Below are positions 8,403 to 17,773 of a DNA stretch of 46,973 bases, in pieces; position 1 is the stretch's first letter; each line of letters starts with the position of its first letter. The translations under genes and the position numbers were made by a program. This DNA is from Candidatus Azobacteroides sp. (lineage in GTDB: Bacteria; Bacteroidota; Bacteroidia; Bacteroidales; WRGA01), in assembly GCA_009787405.1 (NCBI GenBank), contig WRGA01000112.1, positions 1 through 46,973 on the forward strand, in the 5' to 3' direction. A model generated the notes under the pieces. That model was not told the DNA's origin. It made no database searches and saw only the letters and a program-made list of their open reading frames with translations.

Positions 8403-11270
8403 ATGAATAGAACGGTTATATCCATAATAAGCTCCGTCGCCATCTTCTTTGTCAATGAGATCAGTGTCAAAGCCGGTTGGTATCCTAAAGTCATTAATTA
8501 TCCGAAATCGGTTTACGGCTCGGGACCTCAAAATTGGACGGCCATTCAAGCGTCGAATTCTTGGGTGTATTTCGGAAACAGTTACGGCATGTTAGAGTTC
8601 GACGGGATCAACTGGATCACTTACCCGGTTCCCAATCATACGTGCGTGCGGTCGTTGTTGGCGGACGACAATAAAATATATGCCGGCGCCGAAAATGAGC
8701 TGGGATATTATCAAACGGACAGTACGGGAGAATTGTCGTTCAAATCGTTGAAACATCTGCTTCCCTCCGGCAACCGATATTTCGGAAATGTCTGGAAGAT
8801 TCATAAAATGGATAAAACCCTGTATTTTCAGGCAGAAAAAAGTATTTTCAAATACGTCGACGGCCGATTTTCGAGGATTGATATGCCCGAAAAGATCGAG
8901 TACAGTACGATTGTTCATAATATTTTATGGATCGCGACTGCCGGGAATGTCTATTACCTGCTCGGAAACACCCCGGTGAAATTAAATTTGCCGTTACTTT
9001 CCGGAAAACAGGTTATCAGCATTCTTCCGTATAAAAACCGTCAACACCTTTTTGTTACGTCTCTTCACGGATTGTTTGTTTGGAACGGGGATGATATTTC
9101 TCCTTTAAAAACGAACATCGACCGGGATTTAAGCAAAATACAATTATTCAGCGCAGCCGAAAACGGAAAATATATTGCCTTGGGCAGCGTGCAAGCCGGT
9201 CTTTTTGTCATCGACTATGCGGGAAACCTGTATACTCAACTGAATATTCACAGCGGATTGAACAACAACACCATTTTGTTCGTGTTTTTTGATTCCGAGA
9301 ATAATTTGTGGCTGGGATTGGACGACGGCATCAGTTATGTCGCTCTGAATTATCCGGTGACCAATTTGTTCAATCAGTCTAATTATTACGGAAAAGGAAC
9401 CGCTTCCTGTTTGAAAGACGGAGTGATGTATTTGGGAACCAATCAGGGGCTGATGTATAAAAAATGGCCGATTGCGGTCGAACAAGAACCTGTAGTGTTA
9501 GAACGGATTCCGAGAATATCGGGTGTTTGGGAATTGACCGAAATCAACGGAGAATTATTCTGCTCTTATAATAAAGGAGTATCCCTGATTCACGGAACAA
9601 CCGGAAAAGATATTCCGGGAACAACCGGAACCTATTCGTGCAAGCCTTTCGGAGAAAATAAAATACTGACGGGGACATTTATCGGGTTTCAGGTATTGGA
9701 CAAATCCGGAGGAGAATGGAAATGCGCGTACACCATCAAAGGATTCGACGGGCCCGGCAATAATTTCGAATACGACGGCAAATACATTTGGAAGAGCGAC
9801 AGCGAGAAAGGAATAGCGCGGCTGACGTTGAACGAAAAAAGAGACAGCGTCGTATTCATCCGGTATTACGGAGTAGCCGACGGATTGCCGGCTGCAACGT
9901 ATAACAGCGTTTACCGGTTGGACGGACGAATCGTGTTTTCTACCGAAAGCGGAATTTATAAGTATGACGCCAAAGCCGATAAAATGGTCGAAGACGAGCA
10001 TTATGACTCCATTTTGGCGGGCAAAATTTCTTATACGGCATTGAAACAGCATCCGGCTTCCGGCACGTATTGGTTTGTTTCGGACTGGAGCGTCGGCTAT
10101 TCACGGAAAACCGGTTCGGGATACGAAAGCGATTTATATACGGGACAATATTTTAAATCATTGTTGTTCGGCGGGTTTGAGCATATCAATCCGGTGAATG
10201 ATTCTTGCACGTTGGTCGGCACCGAAGACGGATTCTCATGGATGGATCCGACACGCAAATTTAAACCGGTGATGCACCCGTACTTAAGCATTCGAAGGGT
10301 ATGGTTGAGAAGGGAAACCGATACGATCATTTACCGCGACAATTACCGGGGATTGACATTTAAACCCGATATTCCGTATGAATTTAATTCATTGCGTTTT
10401 TCTTTTCAAACCACGGAATATTATTACAATCCGGAAGCTCAATATGCGTATAAACTGGATAATTATGATGATGACTGGAGTGAATATTCGTCACTGACAG
10501 CCAAAGAATACACGCGGTTGCACGAAGGAGATTACACCTTTCATGTCCGGTCGGTCAGCAATTACACCAAAGAACCGATCTATGCTTCTTTCTCTTTCCG
10601 GATTCTGCCGCCGTGGTACAGAAGCACACCGGCTTATCTTGTTTATTTCCTGTTGATATTGCTGTTGTTTTACGGGATACTCAAATACATAAAGTACCGG
10701 TGGAGAAAAAGTAAAAGGAGTCTGGCCTACAAAAAAGACCTGGAAATAAAAGAACAGGCCGAGCGATTCCGGCAACAGACGGTAAAACAGGAACAGGAAA
10801 TCATGAAGTTGAAACAGGAACAGCTGGAAAACGAATTGAAGTTGAAATCCGGAGAATTAGCTTCCACATTGATGATCGTGCGCGACAAGAACGAAATATT
10901 TTCGGACATCAACGACAGTTTGAATGCGATATGCGGCAAGTTGAGTTCCGACGAGGCGAAAAAAGAGGTTCGGCAGTTGCAGTTGAAGATCAATCAGAGC
11001 AAAGAAAGGGACAATTATTGGAAAAAATTTGAAGAAAATTTCGATCTGGTGCATGATGCGTTTTTCGACAAGCTGCGCCGGGACTTTCCGACACTGACTC
11101 CCTCAGACCGAAAGTTGTGCGCCTTCTTGAAAATGAATCTCTCTTCCAAAGAAATGGCTCAATTAACGAATATATCCGTTCGAAGTGTCGAACTCGGACG
11201 ATATCGGTTGCGGAAAAGACTCGGATTATCCCGGGATGATAATTTGAAAGAGTTTTTGGACGAATATTGA
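8403..11270 (+). CDS. PUL regulator: beta-propeller sensor, Y_Y_Y domain, transmembrane helix, coiled coil, LuxR-type HTH
   Basis: A 955-aa membrane-spanning one-component regulator. After a weak N-terminal signal/anchor, residues about 25-640 contain propeller-type repeats (GPQNWTAIQASNSWVYFGNS, NNLWLGLDDGIS). A Y_Y_Y-type beta-sandwich follows (YAYKLDNYDDDW, EGDYTFHVRSVSN). A transmembrane helix lies at about 743-764, then a coiled coil, then a C-terminal helix-turn-helix (LTPSDRKLCAFLKMNLSSKE, MAQLTNISVRSVELGRYRLR). There is no histidine kinase or receiver domain, unlike hybrid two-component PUL sensors. Proteins of this build in Bacteroidota sit beside susC/susD genes and are thought to bind an oligosaccharide in the periplasm and activate the locus through the cytoplasmic HTH. 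Here the likely ligand is a beta-1,3-glucan fragment. A shortened relative lies at 38595-39521. Confidence 0.88.
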   Translation: MNRTVISIISSVAIFFVNEISVKAGWYPKVINYPKSVYGSGPQNWTAIQASNSWVYFGNSYGMLEFDGINWITYPVPNHTCVRSLLADDNKIYAGAENELGYYQTDSTGELSFKSLKHLLPSGNRYFGNVWKIHKMDKTLYFQAEKSIFKYVDGRFSRIDMPEKIEYSTIVHNILWIATAGNVYYLLGNTPVKLNLPLLSGKQVISILPYKNRQHLFVTSLHGLFVWNGDDISPLKTNIDRDLSKIQLFSAAENGKYIALGSVQAGLFVIDYAGNLYTQLNIHSGLNNNTILFVFFDSENNLWLGLDDGISYVALNYPVTNLFNQSNYYGKGTASCLKDGVMYLGTNQGLMYKKWPIAVEQEPVVLERIPRISGVWELTEINGELFCSYNKGVSLIHGTTGKDIPGTTGTYSCKPFGENKILTGTFIGFQVLDKSGGEWKCAYTIKGFDGPGNNFEYDGKYIWKSDSEKGIARLTLNEKRDSVVFIRYYGVADGLPAATYNSVYRLDGRIVFSTESGIYKYDAKADKMVEDEHYDSILAGKISYTALKQHPASGTYWFVSDWSVGYSRKTGSGYESDLYTGQYFKSLLFGGFEHINPVNDSCTLVGTEDGFSWMDPTRKFKPVMHPYLSIRRVWLRRETDTIIYRDNYRGLTFKPDIPYEFNSLRFSFQTTEYYYNPEAQYAYKLDNYDDDWSEYSSLTAKEYTRLHEGDYTFHVRSVSNYTKEPIYASFSFRILPPWYRSTPAYLVYFLLILLLFYGILKYIKYRWRKSKRSLAYKKDLEIKEQAERFRQQTVKQEQEIMKLKQEQLENELKLKSGELASTLMIVRDKNEIFSDINDSLNAICGKLSSDEAKKEVRQLQLKINQSKERDNYWKKFEENFDLVHDAFFDKLRRDFPTLTPSDRKLCAFLKMNLSSKEMAQLTNISVRSVELGRYRLRKRLGLSRDDNLKEFLDEY

Positions 11271-11489
11271 CACAATTGTCGCTGATTGCGTGAAGCAGCC
11301 GGTAAAAAACAGGTGGTCGATTTCATCAACGAAAACCGGGTTTTGATGTGTCGATTTGAACCCGAAAAGAAGTGATTTTTGAAATGGTTTATTTTTTAAA
11401 TTATTAATTATTAATCTATTAATGTATGTATGATGAGTTTTTAGTGTATTGTTTTTCGCACTCTGATGAGTTTTTGATGAGGTATTTTT

Positions 11490-11521
11490 TTTGCCGGATT
11501 TCTTGCACCGGCGTAGTTTTG
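11490..11521 (+). promoter_or_regulatory. Near-consensus Bacteroidota promoter of susC
   Basis: TTTG at 11490-11493 and TAGTTTTG at 11514-11521 are separated by 20 bases, an excellent fit to the -33/-7 consensus. The predicted leader to the susC ATG is about 35-40 nt. This is the best promoter in the window and is probably the one driven by the upstream regulator. No operator repeat was recognised next to it. Confidence 0.75.
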
Positions 11522-11564
11522 AACCAAGATTTTTAAATGCTTAAATCTGTAATGTAAAATTGAC

Positions 11565-14500
11565 ATGAAGAACAAATTAATTTTTATTCTGCTGATTATT
11601 TCTTCTTCCGTGTTTGCCCAACAAACAGTGGAAGTGACGGGGACGGTGATTTCTAAAGGCGAAAACGAGCCGTTAATCGGAGTGAGTGTCTATTTAAAAG
11701 GAGGCAGTGTCGGTACCGCGACCGATATGGACGGAAAATATTCACTGAAAGTGCCGCTGAATTCTACACTGACTATTTCTTATGTAGGATATAATACAAA
11801 AGAAGTAATAGTTAAGAAAGGCGGACTGCTTAATGTGGTGTTGGATGCCGAAGACAATGTGCTGCAAGAAGTGGTAGCCATCGGTTACGGAACAGTGAGA
11901 AAAAGCGACTTGACAGGCGCTGTCGGTTCTGTTTCCGGAAAAACAATTAAAGTTGCGCCGGTTTCCGGAGTGGATAAAGCCTTACAAGGACGTTTAGCCG
12001 GTGTTACGGTCAATACCGACAACGGGCAACCGGGTTCCAATGCTACGGTTCGTGTACGCGGTATCGGAACAATAAACAGTCCCGATCCGATTTATGTAGT
12101 GGACGGTTTGATTACGGATAACATCAGTTTCATGAATCCAAGCGATATCGAGTCGGTGGAAGTGTTGAAAGATGCTTCGGCACAAGCGATTTACGGTTCG
12201 CGCGGGGCCAACGGCGTTATCCTTATTACGACCAAAAAAGGGTCCGCCGGAAAAAGCAATATTACCTTCGAAAGTTATATCGGCACGCAAAACCGTTGGA
12301 AAAAGTTGGATGTAATGAAACGGGACGAATTGGCAAATATGCTGGCCACTTTTGCCGGTACAAAAGATTACTTGGATGCCAACGGATTGAACGAATGGGT
12401 CAACACCTATAAAATCAGTAGTACAGACCTGCATTATCCACAGCTCAAAACCGCCGCTCATCCGGAGGGATTGGATTTAACGCTTATTGATACCGACTGG
12501 CAGGATGAGGTTTTTGTAAAAAACGCGCTGATTCAAAATTATTATCTCTCCGTAGACGGCGGGAACGATAAATCAAATTATATGGTAAGCGCTAATTATT
12601 TTGATCAGAAGGGAACGATGATCAATACGTCTTATAAGCGTTTTACCTTGCGTCTCAATACCTCTTATCAGATGCGTAACTGGTTGAAAATAGGTGAAAA
12701 TCTGTCGTTTGCCTCTTCTTCTAATTATAATTGGGGCGGAGGGCGCGAAAATAATCAGAACGTCGGTATGCTGTATAGTGCACTTTCGATGGCGCCGTGG
12801 GATCCTGTCAGTTATCCGGACGGCACTGTTTCGGTCGGTCGCCGGCCGGTGGATTTGAGCGGTAAATATTCTACACCTACGTTGTTTCCGAATGTCTCGA
12901 ATCCTTATAATATTGCCTACAATGCAAAACCCTATAATAACACTATTGATATAGTAGGCGATATCTATTTGGAACTCACTCCGATAGAAGGACTCTTGTT
13001 ACGCGGCGATATCAGTACGAAATATTCGGACGGGATGACCCGCGATTTCACTCCGGTATTAGATGTAACGTATAATGGGGTAGCTCATAACAGCGTGAAC
13101 TCTTCGATGGGACGTACCGTGAATATGAAATACGAAGGGACGGCAACTTATCATAAGCTTTTTGAACAAAAACATGATGTAACGCTTATGCTCGGAGCAA
13201 CTTCCGAAGATAATAATTATTATAAGGTGAATGCCAGCGGGCAGGATTTGTTGAATACCGATCCTAAAAATTGGTATATAAACAAAACACCCGGTGGTTA
13301 TTATTGGAATGGAACGACTCCTATCTTTCGGCTCAGTGGCGGGGATAACGTAAGCAAGGAGAGAATGGTCTCTTTTTTGGGTCGTTTGATCTACAATTTT
13401 GACAACCGCTATCTGCTTACCGTCAGCTTAAGAGACGATGGTTCTTCCCGTCTGCCGCCCGGTTATTATTGGGACTTGTTTCCTTCGTTCGCCGGCGCTT
13501 GGAAAATCAGTGAAGAAAAGTTTTTTGCTCCTTTGGCGAATACATTCGATTTCATGAAGATCCGTGTCGGCTGGGGGCGTATCGGTAATGTCAATTCTAT
13601 CGCGCTGAACAGATCTACCGCAACAGTTACCGGTCCCGGCGAGTGGTATGTCGGTTATCCTCTGGGAATTCCCGAAACAAATATTAATGGGATGTCGCTC
13701 CTGACGGTTCCGTTGGGATGTGTATGGGAGAAAACCGATCAGATAGACGCCGGTGTCGATTTCGGAATGCTGCACAATAAGCTCCAATTTACGATTGATT
13801 ATTTCGATCGTACTACACAGGGTATGCTCATGGGTGTTCTTCCTCCCGCGCATGTGGGTTATCAAACAAAGGCTGTTGGAAATGCAAGCGACGTTCAAAA
13901 TCAAGGCATAGAATTAACGTTGACGCATCAAAATCGAATTAATAATTTCAATTACAACGTTTCGGCAAATGTATCGTATATTAAAAATAAGTTGACTGCG
14001 CTTAATAATGGAGCTCCTACTTATAACGGGATCATCATGCAAAATGAAGGGTATCCGTTGAATACGATCTACGTGTTGCAATACGACGGCGTGTTCAAAA
14101 ATCAGGCGGAAATAGATGCTTATACATGGACAGACCCCGCAACCGGCATGACACAAAAAATTCAACCAAACGCTAAGCCCGGGGATGCCCGCTATGTGGA
14201 CATAAACCACGATGGAATGATAACAAGCGATGACAGATACAATGCCGGCAATCCGTTTCCCGATTTCACGTATGGCCTTAATGCTTCATTAGAGTGGAAA
14301 GGAATTGATATGCAATTCTTCTTTCAAGGGGTTGCAGGAAATAAAGTGTACAATCATTTGCGTCAGAATTTTCTGGAAGGCAGCGGCGTTACCGGAATTT
14401 TAGGAACGGATATGAGCAATGTCTTTTTCCCGGTTCTTCAAGACCCTGACGATCCGACCGGTCCGTGGATCAATGGCATGCCGGGTTCCGACGGATCTAT

Positions 14501-14792
14501 TCCGAACCCGACCGGTTCGGCGGGTACGGCAGATAACAACGCGATGTCGAGTCGTTTTGTAGAAAGCGCTTCCTATTTGCGGTTGAAAAATATACAGCTG
14601 GGATATACCTTGCCCCAAAAATGGACCTCTACCATTGGCATTGATCGCTTGCGGTTCTATGTTTCGGCTTCCAATCTGTTGACGTTTACCAAATATACGG
14701 GGTATGATCCCGAAGTAGGCAATAACGGAGAAGACTGGGGTAACTATCCGCAATCGCGTAATTTGATTTTTGGGTTGAATATGAACTTTTAA
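11565..14792 (+). CDS. susC: SusC-family TonB-dependent outer-membrane glycan transporter
   Basis: A 1075-aa barrel that imports oligosaccharides across the outer membrane using TonB energy. It has a signal peptide ending in SVFAQQ, then a carboxypeptidase-regulatory domain (VTGTVISKGENEPLIGVSVY), a short TonB-box-like stretch (LQEVVAIGYGTVRKSDLTGA), the plug (ALQGRLAGVTV, VRVRGIGTI, PIYVVDGLI, IYGSRGANGVILITTKKG) and the barrel up to the final aromatic FGLNMNF. The length and motif order are standard for SusC/RagA proteins. It is the first structural gene of the locus and is followed 12 bases later by susD. Given the neighbours, the cargo is probably beta-1,3-gluco-oligosaccharide; that is inference from context. 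Confidence 0.96.
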   Translation: MKNKLIFILLIISSSVFAQQTVEVTGTVISKGENEPLIGVSVYLKGGSVGTATDMDGKYSLKVPLNSTLTISYVGYNTKEVIVKKGGLLNVVLDAEDNVLQEVVAIGYGTVRKSDLTGAVGSVSGKTIKVAPVSGVDKALQGRLAGVTVNTDNGQPGSNATVRVRGIGTINSPDPIYVVDGLITDNISFMNPSDIESVEVLKDASAQAIYGSRGANGVILITTKKGSAGKSNITFESYIGTQNRWKKLDVMKRDELANMLATFAGTKDYLDANGLNEWVNTYKISSTDLHYPQLKTAAHPEGLDLTLIDTDWQDEVFVKNALIQNYYLSVDGGNDKSNYMVSANYFDQKGTMINTSYKRFTLRLNTSYQMRNWLKIGENLSFASSSNYNWGGGRENNQNVGMLYSALSMAPWDPVSYPDGTVSVGRRPVDLSGKYSTPTLFPNVSNPYNIAYNAKPYNNTIDIVGDIYLELTPIEGLLLRGDISTKYSDGMTRDFTPVLDVTYNGVAHNSVNSSMGRTVNMKYEGTATYHKLFEQKHDVTLMLGATSEDNNYYKVNASGQDLLNTDPKNWYINKTPGGYYWNGTTPIFRLSGGDNVSKERMVSFLGRLIYNFDNRYLLTVSLRDDGSSRLPPGYYWDLFPSFAGAWKISEEKFFAPLANTFDFMKIRVGWGRIGNVNSIALNRSTATVTGPGEWYVGYPLGIPETNINGMSLLTVPLGCVWEKTDQIDAGVDFGMLHNKLQFTIDYFDRTTQGMLMGVLPPAHVGYQTKAVGNASDVQNQGIELTLTHQNRINNFNYNVSANVSYIKNKLTALNNGAPTYNGIIMQNEGYPLNTIYVLQYDGVFKNQAEIDAYTWTDPATGMTQKIQPNAKPGDARYVDINHDGMITSDDRYNAGNPFPDFTYGLNASLEWKGIDMQFFFQGVAGNKVYNHLRQNFLEGSGVTGILGTDMSNVFFPVLQDPDDPTGPWINGMPGSDGSIPNPTGSAGTADNNAMSSRFVESASYLRLKNIQLGYTLPQKWTSTIGIDRLRFYVSASNLLTFTKYTGYDPEVGNNGEDWGNYPQSRNLIFGLNMNF

Positions 14793-14804
14793 TGGAATGC
14801 AATT

Positions 14805-16505
14805 ATGAAAAATACATACAGTAAAAATATATTGATGGCAGTTTGTTGTTTGTTTTTGGCAACTGCGTGCAATGATACTCTCAGTTTTCAGTACCCCGGC
14901 TCCACGTTGGCAAGCGAATCTTTCCTTACCTCCGATGATGCAGTTGCCTCGGCAACGGCTGCTTATTGTCCGTTACAATGGGAATTTGGCGGTACTTATT
15001 TCTTCGAATGGTGGATTGGAGATGTGTGTTCCGACGATGCGCTGAAAGGCGGCGAAACAGTAGATGCCAACTCCGATGCCTTCGATTTGGAAAATTTCAG
15101 AACACGTTCCGATAATGCCATACTGCTTCAATATTATCGGGCGCAATACATCGGCGCTTTTCGAGCCAATTTTTCCCGTGAAAATGTAGAGGCGATGGAT
15201 CCCGCCTTATTCCCGGCCGGTTTGCAAGACCGGATTATCGGGGAAGATTATTTCCTTCGTGCCATGTATCACTTCCGTCTTGTGCGAATTTTCGGAGGGG
15301 TGCCTATTGCCGACCATACCATTATGGTTCAATCCGAATGGCCGCAATCGCGGGCTTCCGAAAGCGATGTGTATGCTTTTATCGAAGGCGATTTAAAAAA
15401 GGCGATTGCATTGCTTCCCGATCAAGGGAAATATAGCGCCGCAGATTTGGGACGTGCTACGAAAGGAGCTGCACGGGCTTTACTGATGAAAGTTTATATG
15501 AATACCGGACAATTCGACGAAGCTAAGTTACAGGGTGACAGCATTATATCCATTGATCCTTACCGTTACTCACTGTTGGCTGATTTCAACCAAAACTTCG
15601 ATTTTAATTATGATAATAATAATGAATCGGTGTTTGAGATTCAATATTCGGATAATGGTATGGGTGACTTTGGAGACGTTAATTATACGTATTTGGGCGC
15701 TACCCGCTCCACCTTCACTACGATATTTATACGCCCGCGTTGGGGGAAGACTCCTGAAGGTACGCCCTCAGTGATGACAGGCGCCGGTTGGGGTTGGAAG
15801 CGTCCCTCACAGCAACTCTACGACGAATTTGAACCGGGGGATATGCGCCGCGATGCAGCCATTATCAATCCGAGCGAAGCCCAAGCGCCTTATGACGGCG
15901 AAACCGCTACGACGTTGAATACGTATTTAGGCAATCGTTATCATTCGCGTAAATATGCTCAGATGAATCCCGATACAACTTTTTATCCGATGAATAATGA
16001 CGGGAATTATCGTTCGTCGAACAATCACAAAGAAATTCGTTATTCCGATGTCTTGCTGATGTATGCCGAAGCTTGTGTAAAATCATCAACACCCGATTTG
16101 TCGCGCGCTAAATGGGCTTTGGAACAAGTTCGCACACGTGCACGCGCATTTTCGGGCGGCGGTAATGTGCTGCCTTCGTTTCCGAATTATACCATTCCGT
16201 TACAAGGTGTGGGAGAATCCGGCACGAAACAGTTGCAGGACAATGCCCAAGATTTGTATCTCGCCATTCAGCACGAACGCCGGGTAGAATTGGCATTGGA
16301 AGGGCATCGTTGGTTCGACATGAAACGATGGGGGATACTCGACAAGGTCATGAATCATTATCGTGAAACGGCCCAACCGAATATCGGCAGCCTCATGTCG
16401 CCTTTTATCAAAGGACAACACGAATTATTCCCGATTCCCTCGCAAGAACGCGACTTGAATCCGATGCCGCAAAATCCGGGCTATGACGGAGTACCTGTAA
16501 ATTAA
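14805..16505 (+). CDS. susD: SusD/RagB-family surface glycan-binding lipoprotein
   Basis: A 566-aa outer-membrane lipoprotein that forms the lid of the SusC channel and captures the glycan. The lipobox LATAC places the lipidated cysteine at residue 22. The TPR-rich SusD fold is recognisable from YFLRAMYHFRLVRIFGGVPI, ATKGAARALLMKVYMNTGQF and the C-terminal HERRVELALEGHRWFDMKRW with the final QNPGYDG. It lies 12 bases after susC, so the two are co-transcribed. A stem-loop follows at 16510-16556. Exposed tryptophans and other ligand residues cannot be assigned from sequence alone. Confidence 0.95.
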   Translation: MKNTYSKNILMAVCCLFLATACNDTLSFQYPGSTLASESFLTSDDAVASATAAYCPLQWEFGGTYFFEWWIGDVCSDDALKGGETVDANSDAFDLENFRTRSDNAILLQYYRAQYIGAFRANFSRENVEAMDPALFPAGLQDRIIGEDYFLRAMYHFRLVRIFGGVPIADHTIMVQSEWPQSRASESDVYAFIEGDLKKAIALLPDQGKYSAADLGRATKGAARALLMKVYMNTGQFDEAKLQGDSIISIDPYRYSLLADFNQNFDFNYDNNNESVFEIQYSDNGMGDFGDVNYTYLGATRSTFTTIFIRPRWGKTPEGTPSVMTGAGWGWKRPSQQLYDEFEPGDMRRDAAIINPSEAQAPYDGETATTLNTYLGNRYHSRKYAQMNPDTTFYPMNNDGNYRSSNNHKEIRYSDVLLMYAEACVKSSTPDLSRAKWALEQVRTRARAFSGGGNVLPSFPNYTIPLQGVGESGTKQLQDNAQDLYLAIQHERRVELALEGHRWFDMKRWGILDKVMNHYRETAQPNIGSLMSPFIKGQHELFPIPSQERDLNPMPQNPGYDGVPVN

Positions 16506-16509
16506 AAAA

Positions 16510-16556
16510 AGGAGTGTCAAAAGAAGTTGAAATACCCTGCTTTTGACGCTTCTCCT
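16510..16556 (+). terminator. Stem-loop after susD
   Basis: AGGAGTGTCAAAAG (16510-16523) pairs with CTTTTGACGCTTCTCCT (16540-16556), with a small bulge, around a 16-nt loop, and is followed by A/T-rich sequence including a T run. It probably ends or attenuates the susCD message, so downstream genes may be expressed at a lower level. Confidence 0.55.
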
Positions 16557-16599
16557 CTAACATAATTTTTTATTTATCAATTTAATTAATTAATTTATC

Positions 16600-17604
16600 A
16601 TGAAAAAAGTAGTTACTTTTATTGCAGTTGCGCTGTTGGCATGGTATGTAGAGCCTGCAAAAGCGCAGGATGACATGTTTTTTGAAAACGCATTTCCCGT
16701 TAGCGGGGAAAACACAGCCACTAATTTTTATCCTATTTGGCTGGACGATGGAACAATAGATTATTATCCTGTTACGCCTATTGTACAGGATTTGCGACCC
16801 AATGGTACGTATGGTGTTGCTCCCGCCCCTAATACAGGAGAGCGTTTTATTGATGTTTGGAGCAGCACCTATGTTTTTAATGCAGTAAGCGGTAATGGTG
16901 CGCTTGGACAAATAGCTACCGGTTATTTAGACCTTACATCTGCACAAGCAGGTTGGGGTGGAGGCGGTTTTAATTTACTGGGTTCACAAACACCACCGCC
17001 CATTGATTTGACGGCAATTACCGACGACTATCGGTTTCACATGGCTGTTAGAAAAACAACCGTTGCTCCATGTGAGATATGGCTCTTTGGCGGAGGAGAT
17101 GCAACAGGTGCGGCTGACGCAGCTCAAGAAGCCAGATTTTGCGTAGGTTCCGGTTCTTATGCCGATACCGGCGATGAAAATCTTACGCCGAATTTCACGC
17201 TTAATACCTGGCAAGTGATTGACATTCCGGTTTCTAAATTGCGGACGCTGGCCAGCGGTGAAGCAAGTGGGTGGAATAATCGTGCTCCTATTACAAGTGG
17301 TTATTATTTTGCCTATCAATTTGGAGGCGATAACAATAATTTGCAAATGGATGCCATTTTCTATTACAAGCCGCTGTCTGAATCAGCTATTGCTAATGTG
17401 CAGGCAGAGAATGCTCGATTAAATGTATTGGTAACAAACAAGACTGTAAATGTACTCAATGCAACAGCGCCTGTCGAAGTGTATGATTTAACAGGAGCCA
17501 AAGTAAAAGTTTCGCAACAGCCGGTATTCGGAACAGACGAATTAAGCAAGGGTATTTACATTATCAAATCCGGTAATGCTGTGGCTAAAGTAGTCATCCG
17601 GTAA
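16600..17604 (+). CDS. Secreted beta-sandwich protein with T9SS sorting domain, in the surface glycan-binding protein position
   Basis: A 334-aa protein with a signal peptide (cleavage near AKAQDD). A single predicted beta-sandwich spans about residues 25-265 and is rich in W, Y and G (GYLDLTSAQAGWGGGGFNLL, WLFGGGDATG, YYFAYQFGGDNNN). The C-terminal domain at about 270-334 resembles a T9SS sorting domain (PVEVYDLTGAKVKVSQQPVF, then KGIYIIKSGNAVAKVVI). It occupies the place after susD where PULs usually encode a SusE/SusF-type surface glycan-binding lipoprotein, but it has no lipobox. I do not recognise the sandwich family; a glucan-binding role is inferred from position only. It lies between two hairpins and may be transcribed separately. 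Confidence 0.75.
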   Translation: MKKVVTFIAVALLAWYVEPAKAQDDMFFENAFPVSGENTATNFYPIWLDDGTIDYYPVTPIVQDLRPNGTYGVAPAPNTGERFIDVWSSTYVFNAVSGNGALGQIATGYLDLTSAQAGWGGGGFNLLGSQTPPPIDLTAITDDYRFHMAVRKTTVAPCEIWLFGGGDATGAADAAQEARFCVGSGSYADTGDENLTPNFTLNTWQVIDIPVSKLRTLASGEASGWNNRAPITSGYYFAYQFGGDNNNLQMDAIFYYKPLSESAIANVQAENARLNVLVTNKTVNVLNATAPVEVYDLTGAKVKVSQQPVFGTDELSKGIYIIKSGNAVAKVVIR

Positions 17605-17662
17605 GTTTCCGGGAAAGACGGCCTCAACAGGGTTCATTTTCTCGTTGCAAATCGGGAGGAAC

Positions 17663-17717
17663 AAAGCAGGAAGTAATCCGAAAAAACGTTGATCTTTAGA
17701 AGATTGCTTCCTGTTTT
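17663..17717 (+). terminator. Terminator-like hairpin before the GH128 pair
   Basis: AAAGCAGGAAGTAATC (17663-17678) pairs with GATTGCTTCCTGTTTT (17702-17717), with two G-T wobbles, giving about 16 bp and ending in TTTT. It shares its AAGCAGGA/TCCTG arms with the hairpin at 214-243. It separates the 334-aa protein gene from the hydrolase genes. Confidence 0.6.
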
Positions 17718-17773
17718 GCCTTCACAATGACGGTCATAACAGTTTTCGACACCTTCGTAATTTTACAAAAAGC

